Assembly: GCA_963971305.1 (NCBI GenBank)
Contig: OZ020305.1
Coordinates: 1,645,001 to 1,709,000 of the forward strand
Source of the DNA: Arcuatula senhousia
Taxonomy: Eukaryota > Mollusca > Bivalvia > Mytilida > Mytilidae
DNA length: 64,000 bases
Direction: 5' to 3'
Both the position numbers and the translations under genes were made by a program. Below are positions 1 to 11,099 of the stretch, piece by piece; the stretch's first letter is position 1, and every line of letters starts with the position of its first letter. The notes under the pieces were generated by a model. That model had not been told where the DNA came from. It worked only from the letters and a program-made list of their open reading frames with translations, and ran no database searches.

Positions 1-365
1 GGATGCTCTTAAGAAGACTATTGCAATAAACCTAGTGCTGCTGTAGACCTATTTGCCAACCAGACAACTCCAAACTAGAGCTTTCACTAAGTTGTGCTAA
101 GGATACCCCTTTTTGACCATTTCTAAAACAGGAAGTACTGGAAAGGAAAGGCAGGTTACATCTCACAGTTCTACAATTTTAAACTAATCCCTTCAGTAGA
201 AATTGAAAAATCTGCTAGGAAAAATTGTCTTTTATTACCCTTTGAATTTGCCTTGGAAAACAGGAAGTAGATGTGTGACTGACCAATTGAGGTATAAAGT
301 ATAATGGGAAGAGCATATGGATACCTAGACTAACCTAATGAAATCAAGGATTCTAAGCTGTTTTT

Positions 366-1000
366 TTATGCCCCACCTACGTAAGTAGAGAGGCATATAG
401 GGTTTGGTTCGTTCGTTTGTCCTTCCCAAATCCTCATATTTCCAAATCCCCACTTACTGACAAGTGCCTCATCAATCATATTGGTATGGTAGGTGCACCT
501 ATTGATGCTAAGCACAATACATGCTTCGGATGCTGGATTGGACCTATATTTTCCACTTGGATGACCACTTACAGAAGAATGGTTAAAGTCCATTCCTGCT
601 TACTGACAAGCGCTACATGAACCATATTGATATGGTAGGTAACCTAGTGATGCTTAGCACAATGCATGCTTCAGATGCTGGCTGTGACCTACATTTTCTG
701 CATGAATGACCTTTTACAGAAGAATGGTTAAAGTCCATTCCTGCTTACTGACAAGAGCCACATGAACCATATTGATATGGTAGGTAACTTAGTGATGCTT
801 AGCACAATGCATGCTTCAGATGCTGGCTGTGACCTACATTTTCTGCATGAATGACCTTTTACAGAAGAATGGTTAAAGTCCATTCCTGCTTACTGACAGG
901 AGCCACATGAACCATATTGATATGGTAGGTGTATCTAGGGATGATTAGCAAGACATATGGTTCAGATGCTGTCTCTGACCTTTTTCCGCATGAATGAGCA
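366..1000. repeat. 145-bp tandem repeat, about 3.8 copies
   Basis: The block CTTACTGACA starts at 453, 599, 744 and 889, giving a 145-146 bp period. Each unit carries a GGTATGGTAGGT-like core, a TGCTTAGCACAATGCATGCTTC-like core and ACAGAAGAATGG. The first unit is the most diverged. The head at 366-420 (ATGCCCCACCTACG) resembles the start of a GGGGCAT-type bivalve dispersed repeat, whose opposite end may be the GTAGGTGGGGCAT at about 13681. A diverged copy of the unit lies at 19390-19650 upstream of C1q gene 2. The small open frames here are not believed to be genes. Confidence 0.85.
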
Positions 1001-1340
1001 CATAAAAATTTTGAAAAATTCAAGTCAACTCACGCTTAGTAACAAAAATGGGTAACGAGGTGAGCTTCCTAATTGATAGATAAACAAACCTAGCTGTTTG
1101 ATAAATATAAAGGGGGTCACTGTGTCTGACACATTTTCTTGATGTTAATTACAAAGCAGGACATAACCACATCAAATATTAAAAGGTCACATGACAAGGT
1201 GACATTTGTTTAGATTGTCTGTAAACCAAATATCAGATGACCATGCAACTCTTGATAAAAAAGTTTATACATCCAACTGAATAATATATATTTCTTTTGT
1301 AGTGAAAATCGGGGTTAATGGCGGGCTGAAAATACTTTCG

Positions 1341-1815
1341 TAACAGTTTTCTTAGTAACTACTATAATCACAGCTTCATGATAATTGGTATGCAGCATCA
1401 GCATTGGCTCCCATAACGTGGGATTCAATTTCAGGTCTGTCGCTTACCTACTTTCTGTTTGCTGACTTGGTTAATTTTTGACATTAATGTTCAATAACAG
1501 AAAATTTTCTTAACAGTTTTCTCAGCAACTACTAATCACAGCCTCTTGATATTTGGTATGCAGCATCAACATGGGCTCCCATAACGAGGGATTGGATTTC
1601 AGGTCTGTCACTCACCTACTTCCTGTTTATCGACTTAGTTAATTTTTTACATTAATGTTCAATAATAGAAAATGTTCGTAATAGTTTTCTCAGCAACTAC
1701 TAATCACAGCCTCTTGATATTTAGTATGCAGCATCAGCATGAGCTCATAATACGTGGGATTTGAATTCAGGTCTGTGGCTCATATACTTCCTGTTTAACG
1801 AAATCCGGCCATTTC
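1341..1815. repeat. ~169-bp tandem repeat, about 3 copies
   Basis: The block TAACAGTTTTCT begins at 1341, 1511 and (as TAATAGTTTTCT) 1679, with spacings of 170 and 168 bp. Each unit contains TTGATATTTGGTATGCAGC and CAGGTCTGT followed by TACTTCCTGTTT. The same module occurs in the repeat blocks at 45.7-46.4 kb and 50.7-51.2 kb. Confidence 0.85.
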
Positions 1816-1889
1816 TGCATGTCTTTGATCCATTTTTATTACAAAATTTCTTGACTGAAGGGGAAAGATGTGGGTGGGGCTCTTACTCT

Positions 1890-2600
1890 GGATCTACAGT
1901 TGGAAACGTTTGCAAGAAATGCTTGTTGAATGATGAAGAATAAAGTGATAGTAGAGTATTTGAAAGTGCATATTGTAAACACTTCACACGATTCACTAAA
2001 TTTTTCAAGCAAGTTATAATGAGATGTAGTATGCACTTATGTGTTTACGTGATATTATATGCATACGACACAACCTATATTGGACAAAACAATGTTGGAA
2101 GGCTGCCAGTTTTACAAGCACTTTTCAAGCCGTCTTGTGCGTAGTTATAAAATAACTTTTAACATCGTATTAGATTGGCTTATTTGGCTTTATGATTCAT
2201 TTCCTTTTGACAACGTTACGGTACAACTTGAAAACATTTCTGCTTTCTGCTCACCTGATTTCTTGAGGAGATGTTCATAGTGCTAGTCATTGCTATGAGA
2301 GAGAAACAGCTTGCAGTTTAACTTGTATGGTCATACATTTAGTTCCTTTTGGTACAGTTACAAACTCACTGAGTGGTTAGCACGCTTTTAAACTCGTTTA
2401 CTAATTTTAGTTTCCAGCAGCGAATATTGCTGTCAAACTGAGCGATCTCTACCGACATCTACATCCTCGCACCAAATCTTACATCTCATTTTTTCTTCAT
2501 TCGTGATTTTTTTATCGCTTTAAACTTTTGAGTTTTGGAAGCGTGTCTATTTAACAACTTTAGTAAGTACATCCACATCCCCAAATATAAAAGGGAAAAA
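1890..2600. repeat. Duplicated block upstream of C1q gene 1 (partner at 9.7-10.5 kb)
   Basis: Several stretches recur in the same order and orientation near 9715-10490. They include AAGAAATGCTTGTTGAAT, TTATTTGGCTTTATGATTC, CTTTCTGCTCACCTGATTTC and TTTGGAAGCGTG. The match is diverged, with many substitutions and indels, and seems to continue weakly past 2641. The simplest reading is an old tandem duplication that also produced the two C1q genes. No coding function is seen. Confidence 0.7.
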
Positions 2601-2756
2601 TAAGATAAATTTTATTATGACACGTCGCATATTATGTATGCTAATATCTCATTCTAAGCAAGCAGACTTCGTCAAAGTTTAAGTTTGACCGTACTTCTGA
2701 TATTTGATTTATGAACTGAAAGGAGCTCCTCATTTTGAATAATGTTATCTTTTTTC

Positions 2757-2860
2757 TATGTTTTGACCTACAGAAAGAAAACTAAAAATAATTGCAGATA
2801 GCGAAAAGATGTTGCTTGCTTAAATATTCTGATCATTAGGCTCTACAGAACACATTCTGG
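2757..2860 (+). repeat. Fragment of the bivalve TTGCAGATAGAGAAAAG repeat
   Basis: The stretch with AATTGCAGATAGCGAAAAG and TTGCTTGCTTAAAT followed by GCTCTACAGAA is a diverged copy of the unit repeated at 56.9-57.2 and 58.7-59.1 kb. It is probably the remains of an AGCTCACC-family element. No gene is seen between 2600 and 3160. Confidence 0.6.
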
Positions 2861-3168
2861 ATCGCAGTTCTCTGGCGGTCACTTTAAGGATTTGATTTTC
2901 TGTCATAAGCAGTCCATCTGGACCACTTATATATTTACCAAGCAATCGTAAGCTCCTGGCAATTTACATTGTGATTTTTTTTTCATGGCTTATGGGCCAT
3001 GGCATGCACAGGTGCTTAAATGTTGGACATCAATATCGCCTTTAAGATCGCCCTACTGTTACCATCCTATTACAGAGAAGGGGTCGTTTTTTATAAGTAC
3101 ATGTAGATAGAAAATTCGATTCTCCATTGAATGATATTCAGACTCATATTCACATTAAACATCACTAC

Positions 3169-3235
3169 CAGGTGAGCAAATGTTTTAAGACGGTATAAGT
3201 ATTGAGATACGTAGTCTCTTCTCAGATGACTCTCT
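3169..3235 (+). promoter_or_regulatory. Core promoter of C1q gene 1 (TATA box 3194-3201)
   Basis: TATAAGTA at 3194-3201 lies 87 bp before the ATG. It is followed by ATTGAGATACG and CTTCTCAGATGACTCTC, the likely start-site region at about 3222-3235. The same order occurs upstream of gene 2 (CCAGGTGAGCAAA, TATAAATA, ATTGAGATACG, CTTCTCATATGACTCTC), 89 bp before its ATG. Conservation between paralogues across otherwise diverged DNA supports a shared core promoter. The exact transcription start is inferred. Confidence 0.7.
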
Positions 3236-3280
3236 TATACTAGACAACACTTGAAGAATAATCTTGATTAGTAAGCCAAA

Positions 3281-6250
3281 ATGGAGTTTGGTATTAAGTA
3301 TTTCGTTTTTTCTTGTGTCATTCTGTTGGTAGTATCGTCAACACAGGGGACGAGTATTGGAGCTGAGGTAGAAAAGCTAGTACAGTGTTCAACATATGAT
3401 TTTGAAGAGAAGGTTTTAGATGTAGTGTTGAGAATGAATCTCAAAATGGAAGCTTTAAAAGTGATTGAAAAATCGAGAGATGACACCGCAAATTTAAAAA
3501 GAGAAGCTGAAGAAACAATGGAGATAATTACAAGAAAAATGGAAAATCTTATCGATGAAGTGAAAAATCAGACCTTATCCATTACGACCGAATCAAAAAG
3601 GGGGTTTGTTAATAGCCGCAAACTGGTGGAGGATTATAATACGAAAGCCGAGAGCAGGTTAGATCATTTGCTTAAGGATACAACAAATAGAACGGAGGAT
3701 TTGATAGAAAAATCACGGAGTAGGTTGGAACAGGACGAATCAAGACTTAATGAGACAATAAAACATGTAACAGAGACTTCTTCAGAGTTTGTTTCCACAA
3801 CTAAACAAAAACTTAAGGATGAACAAGGGAGAATTAGTGTTTCTATGAACGCCCTGGGGAACCACTTGGCTGCGGAGATTCAAAACAAATGGAAGGACTT
3901 TCTAGCGAAACAAAAAGCTCTTGAGAAAGGTAATATTGTATGATCCTATGTTAGAAAAATATATTGAAATACAGTTTTATAATTAGTAGCTAATTAATGC
4001 TTGTTTCTTTAAAAAGTTGCGTTATCCGCTTTTCATGGGTTTCAAAAAGAAATAAATATTTTTTTAGCATCAAAGGTCGCTGCTTTTAGGTTTTGTAAAA
4101 CAAACAATGAGTCAAACTCAGAAATAAAAGACTGATTCCTAGGCCTAACACAAATTAATAGTTTAAAAATCTAAATAAAAACACTTTTGACAGAAGCAAA
4201 GAGGCACCAAATGGGACAAAGAATCAATGCCGAGAGGTTTTATATATTTTAGAGATAAGACCAGCATTTTGTAGGGTTACACTCTTCCTTTTTGTATTGA
4301 AACTATTGTTATCTAAGTCACATTTATTCAACTGTTGGCTTGAGGGTCTTTGACGAATCTTTAACGAACAAACACGCTTCAGATTTATGAAATTTTCGCC
4401 TAAATTTTGCTATCATTTTGTTTTCTATTCCAGTGCCAAAGATCGAACTAGCATTTCTCGTCTGAAATGTTAGTAAAGGGGCTCCGTTCATCAATAAAAC
4501 TACTCTATAAAATATTGTTCCGATGCAATAACTTATTGTTACTAACTAGACACTCACATGGGACTCACATTAATGCAGTACACATAGTAAACTTTGATAC
4601 ATGAAACCAGGAAAACCATATATGTCTGTAAAGATAAAAAAATAATAAAACTTACGAAAGACCGGTTGTGCCATCGGTTCTGTCACATTTCTCGATTGGT
4701 GCGAGAAATTGGAACTGCGAAATGTCCGCTTGGAACTGAGAAATGTCAACTTGGAACTGAGAAATGTCAGCTTGGAAATGCGAAATGTCAAGTTTGAACT
4801 GCGAAGTGTCAACTTGGAAGTGCGAAATTTCAACTTGGAAGTGCGAAATGTCAAGTTGGAACTGCGAAATGTCAACTTGGAACTGAGAAATGTCAACTTG
4901 GAAGGGCGAAATGTCAAGTTGGAACTACGAAATGTCAACTTGGAACTGAGAAATGTCAACTTGGAAGTGCGAAATGTCAACTTGGAACTGAGAAATGTCA
5001 AGTTGGAGCTGAGGAATGTCAAGTTGGAACTGAGAAATGTCAACTTGGAAGTGCGAAATGTCAAATTGGAACTGCGAAATGTCAACTTGGAACTGACAAA
5101 TGTCAACTTGGAAGTGCGAAATGTCAAGTTGGAACTGAGAAATGTCAACTTGGAACTGCGAAATTTCAACTTGGAAGTGCGAAATGTCAACTTGGAACTG
5201 AGAAATGTCAAGTTGGAGCTGAGGAATGTCAAGTTGGAACTGAGAAATGTCAACTTGGAAGTGCGAAATGTCAAATTAGAACTGCGAAATATCAACTTGG
5301 AACTGACCCATGTCAACTTGGAAGTGCGAAATGTCAAGTTGGAACTGAGAAATGTCAACTTGGAACTGAGAAATGTCAACTTGGAAGTGCGAAATGTCAA
5401 CTTGGAACTGCAAAATGTAAACTTGGAACTGAGAAATGTCAACTTGGAAGTGAGAAATGTTAAGTTGGAACTGAGAAATGTCAACTTGGAATTGAGAAAT
5501 GTCAACTTGGAACTGAGAAATGTCAATTTGGAATTGCGAAATGTCAAGTTGGAACTGAGAAATGTCAACTTGGAAGTGCGAAATGTCTACTTGGAACTGC
5601 GAAATGTCAACTTGGAACTGAGAAATATCAACTTAGAACTGCGAAATGTCAACTTGGAACTGAGAAATGTCAACTTGGAAATGAGAAATTTCTCCGCTTC
5701 AATCGAGAAATGTGACAGAACCAATGGCACTACCGGTCTTTCGAAAAAATTTTAGGCAATCACGTCACGTGTATAGATATTTTATAAAATACATCTTCGC
5801 ATTAATTTACTATTTTTATATTTATTTCTATTTGCAGATCTTTCAATGATAAAAAACAAACAACCTGTCGCCTTCTCTGCCAGCCTTACAAAGACAATCA
5901 GTATTTATAAGAATCGTGCTATAAAGTTTGACAAGGTGTGGAATAACGCCCAGAATAGCTACAACCCGAGTACTGGTGTGTTCACTGCTCCCGTGAATGG
6001 ACGATACTTTTTCACGTGTACACTTGTGGGTCCTACTGGTAGTGGTGCTGTCCGAGGAGTTCTTTATAAGAACGGTCACAGCCAGTCAGTTGTATCATAC
6101 AGTCGTAATGACCATGACACAGGAAATCTCCACACCGTCCTGACCTTGAACAAAGGTGACAGGGTTGACATTATTAGGGGTCATTATAGATCTAAGGTAT
6201 ACAGCGAATCTGTTCATCATTTCAGTATGTTTACTGGATTCAGAATATAG
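3281..6250 (+). CDS. Secreted C1q-domain protein with coiled-coil stalk (C1q gene 1, two exons)
   Basis: Exons are 3281-3929 and 5838-6250. The intron is GT-AG, phase 1 (donor AAAG|GTAATA, acceptor TTTGCAG|ATC), giving 353 aa. The ATG lies in AAAATGG context at the same place as in gene 2. Residues 1-23 form a hydrophobic signal peptide. Cys36 could form an inter-chain disulphide. Residues ~40-215 are charged and helical (Lys/Glu/Arg-rich), a likely coiled coil, with sequons NQT, NRT and NET. Residues ~224-353 are a complete C1q domain: AFSASL, the YNPSTGVFTAPVNGRYFF core, LNKGDRVD, and a C-terminal FSMFTGFRI. There is no Gly-X-Y collagen segment. Mussels have a very large family of such proteins, secreted into haemolymph and regarded as pattern-recognition molecules. 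The ligand of this one is unknown. Compared with gene 2 the stalk is about 100 residues longer. Confidence 0.92.
4652..5745. mobile_element. TIR element with internal 21-bp minisatellite, in the intron of C1q gene 1
   Basis: Near-identical inverted repeats of ~57 bp lie at 4655-4711 and 5686-5743 (outer motif CGAAAGACCGG, inner motif GTTCTGTCACATTTCTCGAT). They enclose about 46 tandem copies of a 21-bp unit of the type AACTTGGAACTGAGAAATGTC. A 210-bp higher-order period is visible: the variant AGTTGGAGCTGAGGAATGTC recurs at 5001 and 5211. The intron of gene 2 aligns on both sides (AAACCATATATA..., TTTAGGCAA) but lacks the element. The unit resembles the inner TIR (GAGAAATGTGAC), so the array may have grown from it. 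No transposase is present and the superfamily is unknown. The long open frames on both strands arise because 21 is a multiple of 3. Confidence 0.85.
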
Positions 6251-6321
6251 ATATAAAGACATGAAGGAAGACTACTTTATACAATGATAAAAAAATAATC
6301 CGTCGATAACTATAAATGAAG

Positions 6322-6425
6322 TAGTCCGAGATTGCTCTGACGTCCTCCGCATTTTTCCAGCAAGCTGGTCCCACGGCACCAGCTTGCTGGAAAAATGCCG
6401 AGGACGTCAGAGCAATCTCGGACTA
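6322..6425. mobile_element. 104-bp foldback element in the 3' UTR of C1q gene 1
   Basis: A near-perfect palindrome. The left arm begins TAGTCCGAGATTGCTCTGAC and the right arm is its reverse complement with one visible mismatch; arms are ~48 bp and the loop is about CCCACGG. The 9-bp sequence TAAATGAAG flanks it on both sides (6313-6321 and 6426-6434) and may be a target-site duplication. The matching 3' UTR of gene 2 (21255-21305) can be aligned across the site and lacks the palindrome. It would be transcribed in the mRNA and fold into a long hairpin. Confidence 0.8.
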
Positions 6426-6464
6426 TAAATGAAGAAGGAAACAGAGTGTTCAAATTCTGAATAT

Positions 6465-6523
6465 AATAAATCCGGGACTGTAATGTTATAATGAAATGTG
6501 CAGAAAATTATTTTTGCAATAAA
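6465..6523 (+). terminator. Polyadenylation signals of C1q gene 1
   Basis: AATAAA occurs at 6465-6470 and again at 6518-6523 (GCAATAAAGC), 215-270 bp after the stop codon. In the gene 2 3' UTR AATAAA motifs occur at comparable places. Which one is used cannot be told from sequence. Confidence 0.55.
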
Positions 6524-6989
6524 GCAAAATGTTATTGCTCTATGCGCAATGTGTGCAGTATCGTGAATTTGTTGTTTTCGTTTTTGTATTATATATTTAC
6601 GGGAGAGATCAATGTTTTGTCCTTTTAAATAATAAAGTTTACTTACTTACTTATTTATAATCTAAAATCAAATATATTGTTTACTGACCATTGTCGTAAT
6701 TACCTGGGATAAATTACACCAAGTTTTTACAGATATCAAAGGTTGATAATTTCAAAAGAAGTACTAGAAGTTTGTTGTATACCGAAGAGATGGAAATCTC
6801 AATGGCACTGACTTTGTACAAACGTCATGATAGTTTCGTAGCGCAATAACTCTCTCTTTTTTAATTATTGTAATCATTCCAGTACAGCCAACACGCACAA
6901 AGATTTATTTCTCTGCAATATGTTATAATATAGTTGTTTTAAAGGCAAAAAGGTCGTCACGACTTGAGTTCGCGTTGTTGATTTACGTT

Positions 6990-7120
6990 CGGTTTATTTT
7001 GTGTTTGTGTTTCTTCGTGCTGTTTTTGTTTGTGTTTATCGGTTTCGTAGTTGCCCTTTTGGACTTATGACACTTGATTGCCCCATTGGTGCTTCTTTGC
7101 TTCTTACATTCAAGGTAATC
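6990..7120. repeat. Dispersed mussel-type repeat, TTGTGTTTGTGTTTCTTCG / CATTGGTGCTTCTTTGC
   Basis: This stretch resembles 7535-7750 and 15880-15965. Common parts are TTTGTGTTT(A/C)(T/C), a short GCCCTT...TATGAC segment and (C)CATTGGTGC(C)TCTTTGC. It is probably the tail of one dispersed repeat family. The 74-aa frame across it is not considered a gene. Confidence 0.5.
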
Positions 7121-7302
7121 ATCTCATATCCGCAATGTCTGTCAAACCACTCATTATTTATGTTTTCACGCTACTTTTTGTGCCATTTCACAATACGGAC
7201 TGTGCCACTTAAGGGTAAGGGGTAGAATTTTACTCCTCCTAAACCATTCAATGGGTTTTCATTAGACTTTATGATCAGATAAAGATGTGCCCCTTTCCAT
7301 AG

Positions 7303-7456
7303 GCGGATCCAGGGGGGGGGGGCTGGGGCCCGGGTCCCCCCTTTTGGCGGAAAAATTTGGTTGAATATATAGGAAATCATTGAAGCGTGACCAAACCGGG
7401 CCCCCTCTTAGGCCAGTCAGTGGGCCCCCTCTTTTCAGAATCTCTGGATCCTCCAA
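7303..7456. repeat. GC-rich short element with imperfect terminal inverted repeats
   Basis: GGCGGATCCAGGG at the left and CTCTGGATCCTCC at the right are imperfect inverted repeats around ~125 bp. The interior contains runs of G and C and GGGCCCCCTCTT-type segments. The composition is unlike the AT-rich surroundings. It resembles short G-rich dispersed repeats of marine invertebrates. The short minus-strand frames (Pro/Gly-rich) are composition artefacts. Confidence 0.55.
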
Positions 7457-7483
7457 TTAAGATTTGATTTGATTGATTTTCTT

Positions 7484-7740
7484 TGTGACCTAGCTACTAA
7501 ATGGTTGTGACCTAGCTACTAAATGGTAGTTATGTTTTGAGTTTGAGTTGTTTGTCGTTGTACTTTTTGTGTTGTCTGTTTCTTGGTCCTGTTATCGTTT
7601 GTGTTTACTGGTTTTTACTTTGCCCTTACGGTCTTATGACCTTCGAAGTCACTTGGTACCTCTGCTTCTTTCAATCACTGCCCTTACGGTCTTATGACAT
7701 TCGAAGTCATTTGGTACCTCTGCTTCTTTCAATCACTTGC
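7484..7740. repeat. Two short direct duplications (22 bp and 58 bp)
   Basis: TGTGACCTAGCTACTAAATG is repeated back to back at 7484 and 7506 (22-bp unit). A 58-bp unit beginning TGCCCTTACGGTCTTATGAC is repeated at 7621 and 7679, inside a copy of the dispersed repeat also seen at 6990. Confidence 0.8.
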
Positions 7741-7759
7741 TGAACAACGTCGCTGCATG

Positions 7760-9600
7760 GTAGCATGTTTGCTGTTTTGTTATATATAATCATGATTTGT
7801 GATTTTATGTGCGTGTATGGTTTTGACTTTACCTTTTATGACTTATCACTTTATATTTCCCACTTCTTTGAAGTGGGGAGTTCACGAATTAAGCACACGT
7901 GAATAAGAAAAAAATCACGCAGCATTTTATGTGTATACTTATGATCAGTTTAGGAGTTGGACAATACAAATACTTGCTTAATTCACACAAATATTGATTA
8001 TTGTTATGCCGAATAAAAAAAGTTTTTATATTAATTAAGTAGACTAAAAAGATTTTTCAGCAAAAATTAAAATAAAAAGGGTATAAAACAGATTCCGGGT
8101 TATGGTGTATTTGCATATTGCAAAGTGCAACCTCTCATAAGCAGCATTTGAATCAAAACATCAGAAGGTCAAAAGAAAATGAAAGAACACTAAAAATGAT
8201 AAAAAAAACGTTCATCAGGGAGCCAACCCAGCATCGATGATATCGACCATGTGGGCCCCCCTCAGTGTACTGTATGCTGTACCCCCTTTCGAAAATGTCT
8301 TGATCTGCTCCTGTTAGTTATATTAGTCATCCATATCCATAACAAGTCATAACATTTTACAGATCTTTATTTGACAATGTACAAAAACATACAAAAATAA
8401 TCAAATCAATAAAGGTGATCCGTTGTGAAAATTAGAAAAAAAGGTCTATTTTGTATAATATAGGCACTTGCATTTGATACTGATATCCGAGCGCTCAGAT
8501 AAACCTCACAAATTCAATAAGTTTAAGTAACATCAAAACATCCTGGTAGTGCCAAAGGCTCAATTACATATAATGAACTAGCTGCATACCAAGTTTTCTT
8601 AAATTCGGTTGAGTAGTTTCTGAAGAATCGAACCGAAAATTAAAGCATGTGCCTACTTAAGTGAGGGTAGGCAAAGCTAGAGTAATATGTTCTAACAATT
8701 AATTTCGTTGATTAACAGTAAAATATGAGTAAAATTCTAAAAATGATTCTAATAATTTTTTCTTTTCCATTGTTTATATGAGTATAGTGCTGTCAGTCAC
8801 TTGCTGCGTTGGTTAGATATCTGTACGTCAAACCGCTGTAGCTCACATTGCCAAAGGCCGTGTGGGCTTACGCCACAACTATGAGTCCGACTTCAATGCT
8901 GTCTTTTCACTAAACACTCATAGGATTGGTGACTGTTTACATCTCAAATATCCCCAGGAACTTTAGATAAAGGATACAGTTTTAGTTATAAAATAAAAGA
9001 GGTCCACTTTTTTTAAGGATTTATATCTCGAAATCGAAACACAATGAAGACTTTGTGCAAATCTCTATGACAAATGTTATGACTTAAACCTTTCAATCGT
9101 CAACTTTTCCTTTTTGTATAGCAACATTCCGCCCGCTCCACTTAATGTAGTTTACGTATCACAGATGATTCGGTATTCAGGAATATTGTTATTTCATAGA
9201 AAGAGCATTACTTCATACAAGTAATTTGCTAACTACGGGTTACGTAGGTCTCAGGTTGCTCAAGAGTTAAGATTGTATACATCATGTGCCTGTAGAAAAA
9301 TAAGGAATTTCGATCTCTCAAATAGACACAAATGTTGATTTCCGATTAAAGACATTCGATTGCAATTGCACTGTAGGTAAACTTTGCTACTAGACAGAAA
9401 ATGGGCTGGGCTTTTAAAATGACCCAATTTATATGACATTTGTAATGAAAAAAAAACCCCAAAACAAACCAAAAATAATCGGAAACAGAATAACTGTCTG
9501 GCCGAAAGACGGGGATCAGATTAAGAAATCGTTTTCTTCCTATAATTTATGGAAGGTGAAAGTAATGGGTCCTGAGTAATTTTGCTGAAAATCTTCACGA
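7760..9600. other. Intergenic region, no supported gene
   Basis: I see no coding exon here. The only recognisable item is a degenerate AGCTCACC-family head at about 8836-8880 (GTAGCTCACATTGCC, AAGGCCGTGTGGGCTT). Two ~30-bp near-identical segments containing AGTAACGNATGGTCAAACTCC follow at about 9615-9672. The rest is AT-rich, apparently unique DNA. Confidence 0.6.
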
Positions 9601-9714
9601 AAAAATATATCAATAGTAACGAATGGTCAAACTCCGAAAAATATTTCACTAGTAACGGATGGTCAAACTCCAGATCATCCCGTTCTGGATCCGATCCATC
9701 ACTGAAGACCTTTG

Positions 9715-10490
9715 TAAGAAATGCTTGTTGAATTGTCTAGAATGTTGTAATTGCGGTATTAAGTAAAAATTCGTGCTTATCTGTCAAAATATATTATATA
9801 AATCATAATGGTTCCGATGCAGCGTACTCTTAACCAAAAGAAAAAAAAAAATTCCGAGCTTGTTCGAAATTTAGAAATGTTCAAATTGCTTTGAATTTGA
9901 ATATACCGGTGATCATAGGTACTTTGCCAGTTTTATGTGCAATTTTCAAACTATCATATGATGAGTCAATTATCAGGTATCTTTTAACATTGCGTTTATC
10001 TCCGAAAATAATGTAATTATCAAACTAATTGCACGAGAAATGACCTCGTGTTTTTTAAAATCTGTTTGAATTAAGATATGGAAAATTGGTTGTCTTATTT
10101 GGCTTTATGATTCGTTTCGTTTTGGCAGCAGTTCAAATCGAAAACATCTCTGCTTTCTGCTCACCTGATTTCTAAATAAGATGCTCAAAGTGCTTCAAGA
10201 CAGAAAAAGCTTAATTGCAGTATAACTTGCGTGTAACTCATTGACTAATCTAAATTTGAATAAGTTTAATTTAGGAGTGATTCTGTCTAACTGTAGCGCT
10301 TTTCCATGTGTAGCTCACGGTCTTCATCCTCGTACCAGATCTTTTCTTTTTTTTCGTCTTCGACCCTCTTTTTCCTCACTCGTGTTTTAATTCCTCATAA
10401 CGTTGAGATTTGGAAGCGTGCTTATTTAACATTTCAGCCCACTCCCGCCTCCACATTACGCGACCAAAAAGGGGGGAAATGTAAAACTTT
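9715..10490. repeat. Second copy of the block found upstream of C1q gene 1
   Basis: Diverged, same-orientation partner of 1890-2600 (shared AAGAAATGCTTGTTGAAT, TTATTTGGCTTTATGATTC, CTTTCTGCTCACCTGATTTC, TTTGGAAGCGTG). It lies about 9.5 kb upstream of C1q gene 2, a distance reduced to ~2.3 kb once the 7.2-kb transposon at 11569-18768 is subtracted. It therefore probably marks the old upstream region of gene 2. Confidence 0.65.
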
Positions 10491-11099
10491 TAGAAGTTGC
10501 ACATTTTATGGATGCTTGAAGACTTAATCAGAGTTTAAGCATACAACTAGTTCTGATAATTAAACTACAAGTATATCCTATTTTGTCTTTTCATACGAGA
10601 GACCTATTCTCGAATATCTATTCTAGATGTATACTTAGATTCACCCTGTTGTCGATTGCAAAACGATTCGTATGTTGCATAATAGGATGTAAAATAGTTC
10701 GTCATGGGGATTGATGTTAATGCCAGTTTGTGAATAAATTAGAGTCTGTGTAAAATTCTATCAATGATCAATTTAAAAAAAAATACCGAAAAGTCACCAT
10801 CCGGTGCATTTTCGCGCCAAATAGCTGTTACTGCAGTTAAATTTCTTATATTCCTGCGCGAACTATTTTTATCTCAGCAGCATAATATACACAAACAGAT
10901 TGAACTTTTCAAGATATGTTAATTTTTTCTTCATTTTATCGGTTTGGCAACTCTCTACTTACGTATTTATGAACCATGCAAACATTTTGCGATCTAAATG
11001 ATATAATTTCACGTGTAATTGTTTATTGTTTCAAAATTTATTGTTTGTATTATTGAGTTTTACAGTGTATTTTATATGTATGCTTTGTGCAAGCTTATC

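Noticed and set aside
4570..5755. Open frames of 348 (+) and 332 (-) codons as protein genes
   Set aside because: They lie within an intron of a well-supported gene, consist only of a 21-bp repeat, are open on both strands, and the + frame starts at TTG. The gene 2 intron lacks them.
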